64,000 nucleotides of DNA, from positions 206,012-270,011 of the forward strand of contig NZ_VUMV01000004.1 of NCBI RefSeq assembly GCF_009696005.1, read 5' to 3'. A program made the position numbers and the translations under genes. The notes beneath the pieces were generated by a model. It was not told where the DNA came from. It ran no database searches and saw only the letters and a program-made list of their open reading frames with translations. The stretch is from Bilifractor porci (GTDB lineage: Bacteria; Bacillota; Clostridia; Lachnospirales; Lachnospiraceae). Numbering within the stretch: the stretch's first letter is position 1; each line of letters begins with the position of its first letter. Below are positions 8,985 to 16,639 of the stretch, one piece after another.

Positions 8985-9974
8985 TTAAAATAGCTCTTTG
9001 CTCATTTTATCAATTTCCTCGGTCAGAGCCTGATAGACACCCTCAAAGGTACTCATCGGCCCGCCCTGGGAAGCGCTTGGGATATAGTACAGTTTTCCGT
9101 ACTCCGTGCATGCCCTGCGGACCTGGTCGGCAACCTCCTGCCTGGTCCAGTCCGGATGATCCACGGCAGCGGAATCAATACCACCCATAAAGGATATCCT
9201 TCCTCCATAGGTGTCAATGCATTTCCTGACATCATTGCCGGTCATAATTCCCTGCCAGATGTCAATTCCCATATCAATCATATCCGGTATCAGTGTGGCG
9301 GCATAGGAGTCGGAATGATGAACAATCAGCTGAACGCCACGCTCCCTGTAGTAGCCGTAAATCTCCTTGTAGGCCGGTACGAAAAACTCCTCGAACATCG
9401 CCGGAGACATAAAGGTTGATCTCTGGCTTCCCCAGTCATCATGGTGAAAAACGGCATCTATATGCAGATGGTCACAGGTTTCCCTTGCGGATTCCAGCTC
9501 CCACTCTGTCAGATACTTGATCAGGTCGTGCATCTCTTCCGGCTCTTCGTAAAAATTCATCATGGTATCTTCCATGCCCATGAAGTAATGCAGGGACTCA
9601 AACAGTCCGGGTGCCTGAAAATTAGCGACAAAACGATCCCTGCGGTCTACCGCCTCTGCCGCCGCGATGGCAGGCTCCCATGCCGCCTCCGGCATTTTGG
9701 GAGACGGGGCATGAACGATATCCCTCCATTGTGTGATGTCCTTCAGCAGACGGTGCGCGTCATCGTGAACCGGGAACGGACCCGGTGTGCCGACCGGCCA
9801 GGATCTGGTAACTCCCCAGTCATTCGTGACATTCAGCTCCCCGTATTTCGGTGCCTTGTAAGTGGCGCGGATCGGATCGTTCATAATAATGGCAAGAAAT
9901 TCAAACTGATTGACAAAACGGTCCGGATGGCCTCCGTGTATTGTCTCCAGCAGGTTTTCTCTTTTTGTAAGCAT
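8985..9974 (-). CDS. URO-D superfamily protein, H-x-D variant (paralogue 3)
   Basis: 329 residues, starting at 9974 with AAGGAGG 8 nt upstream. It shares with paralogue 2 the opening MLTKRENLLE, a DITQWRD segment near 79-85, HHDDWGS (177-183) and HHSDSY (219-224). As in paralogue 2, the position of the MtaA zinc cysteine is Asp (Asp222) and the second ligand cysteine is missing; SASQGGP stands near the matching place. It is first gene of a two-gene operon whose upstream region carries several TGCGGAT boxes. Probably an enzyme acting on a small carboxylated or methylated substrate; precise chemistry unknown. Confidence 0.8.
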   Translation of the reverse strand: MLTKRENLLETIHGGHPDRFVNQFEFLAIIMNDPIRATYKAPKYGELNVTNDWGVTRSWPVGTPGPFPVHDDAHRLLKDITQWRDIVHAPSPKMPEAAWEPAIAAAEAVDRRDRFVANFQAPGLFESLHYFMGMEDTMMNFYEEPEEMHDLIKYLTEWELESARETCDHLHIDAVFHHDDWGSQRSTFMSPAMFEEFFVPAYKEIYGYYRERGVQLIVHHSDSYAATLIPDMIDMGIDIWQGIMTGNDVRKCIDTYGGRISFMGGIDSAAVDHPDWTRQEVADQVRRACTEYGKLYYIPSASQGGPMSTFEGVYQALTEEIDKMSKELF

Positions 9975-10082
9975 TCCGCTTTCCTCCTTATCCGGGCATA
10001 CGCCCTGCTATTCTGTGTATTTTACCTGTAAAAAACATAGCATCCCGGAAAAATCTATTCAATTCGCACAACGTTTGAAAAC

Positions 10083-10111
10083 AATCCGCGGCAATCCGCA
10101 GTATTGCGGAT
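10083..10111 (-). promoter_or_regulatory. Cluster of TGCGGAT boxes, one forming a perfect dyad
   Basis: ATCCGCA-GTAT-TGCGGAT (10094-10111) is a perfect 7-bp inverted repeat. On the minus strand GCGGATTG also occurs twice in direct repeat with a 10-bp period. The same half-site is in the promoters at 2236 and 5815, so this looks like a regulator operator for the URO-D pair. The -10 is less clear here than at the other two sites. Confidence 0.5.
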
Positions 10112-10293
10112 ATGCTGCCATGCGGGAATCTTCTACCCGATACGGTGCAGAAAGCGCAGCCGTCCTATCGTTTCCGTTACAGCAAAGAAACCGGAGGGCG
10201 GCGCAGAGGCGGCACCCGGCCTGCAGAGGAAGTGCCTGTGGAAGAATCTCCGCGCCATATGCTACAATAATCCCGTACCGCAGACTTTTTAAC

Positions 10294-10327
10294 GGGGCGG
10301 GTCATTCTCCGCCCCGAAGGAGAATGA
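10294..10327 (+). promoter_or_regulatory. Alternative hairpins covering the DUF218 ribosome site
   Basis: GGGGCGG (10294-10300) pairs with CCGCCCC (10309-10315). TCATTCTCC (10302-10310) is perfectly complementary to GGAGAATGA (10319-10327), which contains the Shine-Dalgarno just before the ATG. The two stems share bases and exclude each other, so one leaves the site open and the other hides it. Confidence 0.5.
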
Positions 10328-11074
10328 ATGAATATTCTGACTGTCATCTGGCTGCTTTCGGCCATCCTTTCCCTCCTGTACGGGCTTCTTATTTTCAGCG
10401 CAGGAAGCGGATCTTCCTTCTATTTGGTATGGTTTCTGATTTCCGGCTTTTTTGTTCTCTGTTCCTTTCTCTCTTCCCAACACAGATGGAGCCACACACC
10501 GGGCGTCTTCCGCCTGTGTTTCCTGCTGGCTGTGGGAGCCGGCGCCGCAGTCCTGGCTCTTTGCAGCATTCTGATTCTGACGGCCTTTCCGAACCGGGGT
10601 GAGGAGGGACTGGACTGTGTGATCGTCCTGGGATGCCAGGTGCGCCCCGACGGGGAGCCGTCCCGGTCGCTCCGCAGCCGCCTGGACACAGCAGCCGCCT
10701 ATCTGAAGAAAAATCCCGACACGGCTGTGATCGTCTCCGGCGGACAGGGCAGCAACGAGCCCTGTGCCGAAGCGGAAACTATGGCAGCCTATCTGGAGTC
10801 CTGCGGCATTGACGGCGGACGCATCCGGCAGGAATCTCTCTCCTCCACGACGGAGGAAAATCTCCGGAACAGCTTCCGCCTCTGCCGTCCGTCTGCTGAC
10901 CGCATCGGGATTGTCACCAGCAATTTTCATCTGTACCGTTCCCTCCTCCTCGCAAAGAGGCTGGGCGGAAGCCATATCTGCGGCATCGCCGCCCCCTCTC
11001 TGCCCCTGTACCTTCCCAATAACATGCTGCGGGAGATTCTGGCACTGATTCATTCCTTCTTGACACGTGTCTAA
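10328..11074 (+). CDS. DUF218 (YdcF/SanA/ElyC-like) membrane protein
   Basis: 248 residues. Hydrophobic helices cover about 5-95, followed by a DUF218 domain from about 95: VIVLGCQVRPDGEPSRSL, VIVSGGQGSNEP (with EAETMAAYLESCGI after it), STTEENLRNS and GIVTSNFHLYRS. This arrangement matches YdcF/SanA-type envelope proteins, whose members are linked to cell-wall lipid carrier handling or vancomycin sensitivity in other bacteria; the biochemical activity of this one is unknown. Start at 10328 has AAGGAG 5 nt upstream, inside a possible regulatory hairpin. The gene downstream has its own promoter overlapping this stop codon. Confidence 0.85.
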   Translation: MNILTVIWLLSAILSLLYGLLIFSAGSGSSFYLVWFLISGFFVLCSFLSSQHRWSHTPGVFRLCFLLAVGAGAAVLALCSILILTAFPNRGEEGLDCVIVLGCQVRPDGEPSRSLRSRLDTAAAYLKKNPDTAVIVSGGQGSNEPCAEAETMAAYLESCGIDGGRIRQESLSSTTEENLRNSFRLCRPSADRIGIVTSNFHLYRSLLLAKRLGGSHICGIAAPSLPLYLPNNMLREILALIHSFLTRV

Positions 11075-11087
11075 AATATGATATTAT
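11060..11087 (+). promoter_or_regulatory. Sigma-A type promoter for the SPFH gene
   Basis: TTGACA (11060-11065, 6/6), 16-nt spacer, TATTAT (11082-11087, 5/6). It overlaps the end of the DUF218 gene and lies 55 nt before the SPFH start. Confidence 0.7.
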
Positions 11088-11142
11088 TTTGATATCAGAT
11101 TCATTTCTTTTTACTCGCACTTCTGTGCAGAAAGGTGATGTT

Positions 11143-12165
11143 ATGGAAGAAAAAGTGATTGCCGGGAAGAAAAACGGAATGGCCGTCATGCTTCTGCTGA
11201 TTGTTTTATACGCCGCGGCTGTCCTGCTGATGGTAATGGGAATCTCCATGGGAACGGAAGAGGATCCCTGGCTTCCCGTCTTTCTGCCGGGGCTGATCTG
11301 GCTGTTTATCGGCTGGTTTCCGTTTCTCGGACTGAAGGTTCTGAAGCCTCAGGAGGCTCTGGTTCTTACCTTATTCGGACAGTACATCGGGACTCTGAAG
11401 GGAGCGGGCTTCTACTATGTAAATCCCTGCTGCGTCTCGGTCAATCCGGCGAATAAAACACGGCTTGGCCAGAGCGGGGACGTGGATGATGGAGCGGCAG
11501 GGCGGAAGATTCTGATTGCCTCTTCCTCCAACAATACGGCAGAGACGGCAACCAAAAAGATTTCCCTGAAGGTCATGACCTTAAGCAACGCCAAGCAGAA
11601 GGTCAATGATGTTCTCGGGAATCCTGTGGAGATCGGCGTAGCCGTCATCTGGCGGGTGACCGATACGGCAAAGGCCGTATTCAATGTGGACAATTACAAG
11701 GAGTACCTCTCCCTGCAGGCGGATACGGCGGTCCGGGATATTGTTAAAATCTACCCCTACGATGTGGCGCCGAATATAGATACAACAGGAGACGGAAAGG
11801 CAGATGACGGCAGTCTCCGCGGTTCCACAACAGTTGTGGCGGAACGGATCAGGCAGATGATCCAGTCCAAGGTGGAAAACTCCGGTCTGGAAATTCTGGA
11901 GGCGAGGATTACCTATCTGGCCTACGCGCCGGAAATCGCCGCTGTCATGCTGCAGCGCCAGCAGGCTTCCGCTGTGGTAGAGGCCAGGAAGATGATTGTA
12001 GAGGGTGCTGTCGGCATGGTGGAAATGGCCCTGGAAAGGCTGAATAAAAACGGTGTTGTCGATCTGGACGAAGAGAGAAAGGCTACCATGGTCTCCAACC
12101 TGATGGTTGTCCTGTGCGGAAACCATGACCCGCAGCCGGTCATCAATTCCGGAAGTCTCTACTGA
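11143..12165 (+). CDS. SPFH/band 7 membrane protein
   Basis: 340 residues from the ATG at 11143, picked because AAAGGTGATG precedes it; an upstream in-frame ATG at 11089 lacks a site. Two hydrophobic helices (about 12-35 and 44-62) are followed by an SPFH domain starting near VLKPQEALVLTLFGQYIGTL and continuing through VEIGVAVIWRVTDTAKAVFNV, with a helical tail rich in Gln/Ala (MLQRQQASAVVEARKMIVEG). SPFH proteins form membrane-bound oligomeric scaffolds, often quality-control platforms. The stop TGA shares a base with the ATG of the following small gene, so translation is probably coupled. Confidence 0.9.
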   Translation: MEEKVIAGKKNGMAVMLLLIVLYAAAVLLMVMGISMGTEEDPWLPVFLPGLIWLFIGWFPFLGLKVLKPQEALVLTLFGQYIGTLKGAGFYYVNPCCVSVNPANKTRLGQSGDVDDGAAGRKILIASSSNNTAETATKKISLKVMTLSNAKQKVNDVLGNPVEIGVAVIWRVTDTAKAVFNVDNYKEYLSLQADTAVRDIVKIYPYDVAPNIDTTGDGKADDGSLRGSTTVVAERIRQMIQSKVENSGLEILEARITYLAYAPEIAAVMLQRQQASAVVEARKMIVEGAVGMVEMALERLNKNGVVDLDEERKATMVSNLMVVLCGNHDPQPVINSGSLY

Positions 12166-12359
12166 TGGCCAAAAAGCAGATCCCTCTGCGGCTCAGCGAA
12201 AAGCTGTACAATGAAATCGCAGCCTGGGCAGAGGATGATTTCCGTTCTGTAAACGGACAGATCGAATACCTTCTTACTGAATGCGTCCGACAGCGCAAAA
12301 AAAACGGCGGTTATGTTTCAGACCACCTGGACGAACCGCCTGATCTTGACATTTCCTGA
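12165..12359 (+). CDS. Arc-like ribbon-helix-helix small protein
   Basis: 64 residues. The beginning KKQIPLRLSEKLYNEIAAWA and the following FRSVNGQIEYLLTECVRQRKK look like a ribbon-helix-helix DNA-binding fold of the Arc/MetJ type: a short beta strand with alternating polar residues, then two helices with an SxNxxIExLL-like second helix. A hydrophilic tail of about 15 residues follows. It is translationally coupled to the SPFH gene (1-base overlap, TGATG). It could regulate its own operon or act as adaptor; no toxin partner is adjacent. Confidence 0.75.
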   Translation: MAKKQIPLRLSEKLYNEIAAWAEDDFRSVNGQIEYLLTECVRQRKKNGGYVSDHLDEPPDLDIS

Positions 12360-12407
12360 CCGTTTGTTTGCAATCCCTGTTCTTTTCTAACTGCAACAGC
12401 CTAATCA

Positions 12408-12428
12408 TGCTCCGTGAAGAACGGAGCA
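12408..12428. terminator. Bidirectional terminator between convergent genes
   Basis: Perfect 8-bp stem TGCTCCGT / ACGGAGCA with a 5-nt loop. On the plus strand TTTATTTATG follows. It lies between the Arc-like gene (plus) and the Lon-like ATPase (minus) and probably serves both. Confidence 0.6.
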
Positions 12429-12433
12429 TTTAT

Positions 12434-14026
12434 TTATGTGTTCTTCCCGGTCAGCAGCCGTTCCACCGCCTTCTCGTCGTAGATGACCTGCGCTACCCGC
12501 TCTGTCTCGATCCTGTACAGCGCGTTTCCCGCGATATGCTCCGCCGCCTGTTCCAGCTCCCGGCAGCCCGTATATCCCTGGAAGCGTCTGATTACGCAGT
12601 CCACTGCCCCTTCGGTGAGCACGCACTCCTTTTTGCTCATACCTACCTTTTTCAGCACCCTGGGAAGGGCATACTGGGTAAAGATGATTTTCTTTTCCTC
12701 CGGTGTGTAATCCGGGATCTCGATCACCGAAAAGCGGGAAAGAAGCGGTCCGCTGATTTTGCTTTTGTCATTGGCTGTCCCGATCGGATAAACGCCCCCG
12801 GTGGGGATGGCGCACTCCATGTAGACGTCGGTAAAGCCCAGGTTATCCAGAAGCGTCAGCAGGACGTCTCCCGGGTTTCCGTTGGTATGCTCCCCGTCCG
12901 CCTTATCCAGCTCGTTGATGACAAAAACAATGTTGGAGGTTCCTGCCCTGGAAAAAGCCTCCATAATCTTCCCCGGCTTCGCGTTCACATAGACGCGGGG
13001 GCTGCCGGTCAGCGCTTCCGGATCACGGATGGTACTCATATCCAGCACGGTGCAGGGAAGTTTCAATATTTTTCCGACCGCATACGCAATCCTGGATTTT
13101 CCCGTGCCGGGAGGGCCGATCAGCAGAAGCCCGTAGGCCGGAAGCGTATGTGTCCGGTTGATCTGTATGATGGTCTCTATGACTCTCTGTTTGACATTTT
13201 CCAGCCCGTAGAGCTCCTCATCCAGTATTTTCCGCGCCTCCCAGGGATCAATCGGCGGAAAATCCGTACTCTCCCACCGCACATTCAGCATGAGCATCAG
13301 GGCGCGCTTGGCATGGTTTTTCTCTTCCGCGCTGACCGACGGGTCTTCCAGTTCCTTCAGCGTCCGCTCTGCCCAGTGGCGGATCTGGCCGGGAAGCGTA
13401 ATACCGCCGATCTTTACAAAGCTTTTAATGCCTTCCAGCGTCTCAAACCGCTCCTCTTCCGGTGCCTCCTCCTGCGGAAATACCTGGGAGCTCTGGAGAC
13501 GGTGGATCAGCGTCTGCAGAAAGCTGTCGTCCGGCTCCTCCCGGTCCTCCGGCTCTTTCTGCCTGTGGATTCCTGTCACCGCAAAAGTCTCCCCCTGGTA
13601 ATAGCCGTCCAGACGCAGAAACGCGTGCTCCTCCATCAGCGACAGAAGGAGTTTCTGAAAACGGACGTCCACCTTATAAACCGGGCACAGCTCCGGTTTC
13701 TCCCCTGTCCGGCACTCAAACATCAGTCTCCCGTCCGGATTGGTAAACTTTCCGATAAATACATGATTTCTCTCCCGCCCGTCGGACAGGGTAAAGACCG
13801 GCTCGCCGTAAACAGGCTTGAACCGCGGAATATCCGGCTTGTCAATCACAAAATTAAAATTCCGGAATCCGCTTAAAACCGCCTGTTTTTCGGCATCCCC
13901 GACGGCATCCCCCTCTTTTTCAAAGGTGGAATTCCAGAAGTCCTCCAGCTCTTTTTTCTGGGATTCTGTTACATCGGAACCAAACTGCATCCCGAATTTC
14001 TCCAATGCTTCTCTCAGCTTTTCCAT
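12434..14026 (-). CDS. Lon-like AAA+ ATPase without protease domain, Walker B Asp replaced by Asn
   Basis: 530 residues from the ATG at 14026 (AGGAG 4 nt upstream; the longer frame overlaps thiN). The N-terminal ~290 residues are an unrecognised acidic region. The C-terminal part is a Lon-type AAA+ module: LYGLENVKQRVIETI, Walker A GPPGTGKS, a pore-side segment and PGKIMEAFSRAGTSN, then VFVINELDKADGE, sensor TANDKSKISGPLLSRF. Lon has DEIDK at Walker B; here it is NELDK, so Mg2+ binding or hydrolysis may be altered, though the Glu is kept. No Ser-Lys protease domain follows. Probably a chaperone-like or regulatory ATPase. It is the last gene of the leftward housekeeping block, 94 bp after thiN. 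Confidence 0.8.
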   Translation of the reverse strand: MEKLREALEKFGMQFGSDVTESQKKELEDFWNSTFEKEGDAVGDAEKQAVLSGFRNFNFVIDKPDIPRFKPVYGEPVFTLSDGRERNHVFIGKFTNPDGRLMFECRTGEKPELCPVYKVDVRFQKLLLSLMEEHAFLRLDGYYQGETFAVTGIHRQKEPEDREEPDDSFLQTLIHRLQSSQVFPQEEAPEEERFETLEGIKSFVKIGGITLPGQIRHWAERTLKELEDPSVSAEEKNHAKRALMLMLNVRWESTDFPPIDPWEARKILDEELYGLENVKQRVIETIIQINRTHTLPAYGLLLIGPPGTGKSRIAYAVGKILKLPCTVLDMSTIRDPEALTGSPRVYVNAKPGKIMEAFSRAGTSNIVFVINELDKADGEHTNGNPGDVLLTLLDNLGFTDVYMECAIPTGGVYPIGTANDKSKISGPLLSRFSVIEIPDYTPEEKKIIFTQYALPRVLKKVGMSKKECVLTEGAVDCVIRRFQGYTGCRELEQAAEHIAGNALYRIETERVAQVIYDEKAVERLLTGKNT

Positions 14027-14120
14027 GCATCTCCTGTTCGTATTCTGCTGTTTCTTATTTTTCCGGAGCTGCCGCCACCGTTTTTTACTTCCACTGTTCT
14101 GCCCGGGAAACGCAGGCTCT

Positions 14121-14780
14121 TCAGTCCCGCGTTTCCATGACCAGCAGGTCGCCGCTTTCCCAGCGGATTCTTCCCTCGTCTGCCTCCGGGGAAAGCTGGT
14201 TGCTGACGCACAGCCCCCCGTCACCCTGGATCAGCGTCCGGTCCTCCAGCGGATAGCAGAAGCCCTCGATCGTCAGTCCCCTGACCTCTCCCCGGACGGG
14301 GAAGAGAGAGAGATACTTCCCGTACATGTCCTCTCTCCGAAGGATCAGCTCGTGGCCCGGCGGAAGACAGATGCGGTTGTGGGCATCCAGAATCCAGGCG
14401 CGGATGCCTCTTTCTTTCAGCAGGACAAGATTAAAGATATTGCTCAGCGTATGATCCAGCCTTGTTCCGGTCGCCCCGAAAAAAACAATGCTGTCTGCTC
14501 CCAGCTGAACCGCTTTTTCCAGCGCAATATCTGTGTCCGTCATGTCCTTTTCCGGGCGGTAGGTATCAATCGGGATCTCCTTTTGTCCCCTGTAGTACGC
14601 GATAATCTCCGGACGGATGCTGTCAAAATCTCCGACGATGTAATCCGGATGAATGCCGGAATGGAAGCAGAACTCAAGTCCCCTGTCCGCAGCTACAACA
14701 AGATCCGGGGGTTCCTTTCGGAAATATTCCCTGACCGCCTCCCGGTCGATCGTTCCCCCTGTAAAAATGACGGCATTCAT
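14121..14780 (-). CDS. thiN: Thiamine diphosphokinase
   Basis: 219 residues. It converts thiamine plus ATP to thiamine diphosphate. Family landmarks: VVAADRGLEFCFHSGIHPD, YIVGDFDSIRPE, then YRPEKDMTDTDIALEKAV and FFGATGTRLDHTLSNI, in the order seen in thiamine pyrophosphokinases. The ATG overlaps the stop codon of rpe (ATGA), so the pair is translationally coupled. The rsgA-rpe-thiN order is a common Firmicute arrangement and supports the call. Confidence 0.93.
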   Translation of the reverse strand: MNAVIFTGGTIDREAVREYFRKEPPDLVVAADRGLEFCFHSGIHPDYIVGDFDSIRPEIIAYYRGQKEIPIDTYRPEKDMTDTDIALEKAVQLGADSIVFFGATGTRLDHTLSNIFNLVLLKERGIRAWILDAHNRICLPPGHELILRREDMYGKYLSLFPVRGEVRGLTIEGFCYPLEDRTLIQGDGGLCVSNQLSPEADEGRIRWESGDLLVMETRD

Positions 14781-15448
14781 CTTACCAGCGCCTGCATCTT
14801 CCGGAAATTTTCCGCCGGATCCCCCTGAAAGACAGCTGACCCCATGACAAGGACGTCCGCCCCGGCATCCAGAACCGTCTGCAGGGTACCGGCATTGATG
14901 CCTCCGTCCACCTCTATCCTGATATCCGGATGTCCTGCCTTCTCCAGCATGTTCCGGAGAGCGCGTATTTTTCCCGTCATGGCAGGAAGATAGCTCTGTC
15001 CCCCGAAGCCCGGATTCACAGTCATGACCAGCACCATATCCGTCTTATCCAGCACATAGTCCAGAACAGAAAGCGGCGTGGCCGGATTTAATGCCACTCC
15101 CGTGCGCATTCCCGCCTCGCGGATGGCTCCCAGCACCCGGTCCAAGTGTGTGCAGGCCTCGGCATGTACGCAGACCAGGTCCGCCCCGGCTTTCTTCAGC
15201 GCGTCAATGTGCGTGTCCGGGTGTTCCGTCATCATATGAACGTCGAAAAAGAGTCCGCTTTTTTTCCGGATCGACGTAATGACCGGCTCTCCAAAGGAAA
15301 CCGGGGGAACAAACGTGCCGTCCATGACATCGATATGAACCCATCTGCATCCGCACGCCTCCAGCGCCTTCAGCTGCTCCCCCAGAACCGTAAAATCCGC
15401 TGAAAGAATAGACGGATTCAGAATAATCTCTCTTTCCTCTGTATGCAT
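14777..15448 (-). CDS. rpe: Ribulose-phosphate 3-epimerase
   Basis: 223 residues, TIM-barrel epimerase interconverting ribulose 5-phosphate and xylulose 5-phosphate in the pentose phosphate pathway. Motifs: NPSILSADF at the start, HIDVMDGTFVPPVSFG, DVHMMTEHPD, LVMTVNPGFGGQSY and EVDGGIN with VMGSAVF near the end, containing the metal-binding His/Asp residues of the family. Start at 15448 with GGAGG 9 nt upstream. Sits 78 bp after rsgA and overlaps thiN by 4 bases. Confidence 0.96.
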   Translation of the reverse strand: MHTEEREIILNPSILSADFTVLGEQLKALEACGCRWVHIDVMDGTFVPPVSFGEPVITSIRKKSGLFFDVHMMTEHPDTHIDALKKAGADLVCVHAEACTHLDRVLGAIREAGMRTGVALNPATPLSVLDYVLDKTDMVLVMTVNPGFGGQSYLPAMTGKIRALRNMLEKAGHPDIRIEVDGGINAGTLQTVLDAGADVLVMGSAVFQGDPAENFRKMQALVR

Positions 15449-15526
15449 CTTTCCTGTCCTCCCTTAAAATCCCCAAAATCCCGCGGTCTGCAGTGCCTCC
15501 GCACAGCGCGGATATTCCGCGTTGCT

Positions 15527-16573
15527 TCAGGAGTATTTGTGTTTTTCCCTGTCCTGCAGTTCCCGGTAAAACCGGCAGTAGTTCTCATACCTCTCCGGAG
15601 CGATTTTTCCCGTCCGGACCGCCTCCCGGACGCCGCAGTCCGGCTCCGTCACATGGGAGCAGCCCTGAAATCTGCACAATTCCTCAAAAGAACCGAATTC
15701 CGGAAAACAGGCCTGCAGCTCTTCCTTTTCCATGTCCGGAAGATCCAGGGAGGCAAACCCCGGTGTATCGCAGAAATACGTGCCGCTCCCCAGCGGAACC
15801 AGCTCCGCGTGGCGGGTTGTGTTCTTCCCCTTGTGCAGTTTTCTGCTGATTTCTCCGGTCTCCATGATCACCGTGTCCTGGAGCACATTGGTGAGGGTCG
15901 ATTTGCCGACTCCCGATGGCCCCGCGATGACCGTGGTTTTTCCCGCCAGAATACCGCGGAGCTCTTCCAGCTCCGGATCCTCTCTCGTTTCCGGAGAACT
16001 CTTTTTTTCTTTTTCCCAGATTCCCGCGCTGGTCAGGAGAACCCGGTAACCGCAGCTCTCATAGATCGTTTTCCAGCGCTGCGATTCTGCGGAATCCGCC
16101 AGATCCTTTTTATTCAGGCAGATAATAACCGGTACCTCCTGCCTGTGCATCAGGATCAGAAAACGATCCAGAAGTGCCGCGTCCGGATCCGGCTCCTTCA
16201 GGGCAAAAAACACAACCGCCTGGTCGACATTCGCCGCAGCCGGACGGATCAGCTCATTCTTCCTCGGAAGAATTTCCGTCAGATTCGCCTCTGCCTTTTC
16301 CTCATCCAGAATCTCTATCCTGACCCGGTCGCCCACCAGCGGCTTCTTTTTCTCTTTTCGGAAGATCCCCCTGGCCCTGCACTGGTAAATCCGCATTCCC
16401 TCCCTGGGAACGAGATTGGCAGGCAGTCCGATCCGCGGCGCGGCATCCGACGCCTCCTCCACCGCGACATAATAAAATCCGGAGATTCCCTTTATAATGG
16501 TTCCCTCGGCCCACTCTTTTTTCTTCTGTCCAGACCCGCCGCTGCTTAAATTTTGTTCCCTTTCTTTGCTCAT
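15527..16573 (-). CDS. rsgA: Ribosome small-subunit-dependent GTPase A
   Basis: 348 residues. A circularly permuted GTPase aiding late 30S maturation. The permuted motif order is visible: NKKDL (G4) precedes GPSGVGKST (G1) and DTPGF (G3). An N-terminal OB-like region and a C-terminal zinc-binding cysteine cluster (CRFQGCSHVTEPDCGV) complete the layout. A long poorly conserved N-terminal head of about 20 residues is present. Start at 16573 has only a GAGG-like site. Lies downstream of prkC behind a partial terminator. Confidence 0.95.
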   Translation of the reverse strand: MSKEREQNLSSGGSGQKKKEWAEGTIIKGISGFYYVAVEEASDAAPRIGLPANLVPREGMRIYQCRARGIFRKEKKKPLVGDRVRIEILDEEKAEANLTEILPRKNELIRPAAANVDQAVVFFALKEPDPDAALLDRFLILMHRQEVPVIICLNKKDLADSAESQRWKTIYESCGYRVLLTSAGIWEKEKKSSPETREDPELEELRGILAGKTTVIAGPSGVGKSTLTNVLQDTVIMETGEISRKLHKGKNTTRHAELVPLGSGTYFCDTPGFASLDLPDMEKEELQACFPEFGSFEELCRFQGCSHVTEPDCGVREAVRTGKIAPERYENYCRFYRELQDREKHKYS

Positions 16574-16588
16574 AATGCCTCACAACGG

Positions 16589-16631
16589 AAAAAGCACCTG
16601 GCCTTCTTCCGCAGAAGATTCAGTCAGGTGC
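16589..16631 (-). terminator. Terminator/attenuator between prkC and rsgA
   Basis: On the minus strand GCACCTG pairs with CAGGTGC (7 bp) with an inner TCTTC-TGCG-GAAGA hairpin, followed by TTTTT. It sits 9 bp after the prkC stop and 16 bp before the rsgA start, so it probably reduces read-through into rsgA-rpe-thiN. Confidence 0.6.
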
Positions 16632-16639
16632 CTGTACAA

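Larger units (their letters stand above)
9975..10327. other. Divergent intergenic region, 353 bp
   Basis: No convincing gene. The left part is the leader and promoter zone of the URO-D pair (a possible TTGAAT-N17-TATGTT on the minus strand) with TGCGGAT boxes at 10083-10111. The right part holds an extended -10 TGCTACAAT (10260-10268) for the plus-strand DUF218 gene and two overlapping hairpins at 10294-10327. Short frames inside it have no ribosome site or recognisable product. Confidence 0.55.

Noticed and set aside
7880..9974. Calling the tandem URO-D genes hemE
   Set aside because: The N-terminal RQAGR signature of uroporphyrinogen decarboxylase is absent and no heme genes are nearby.
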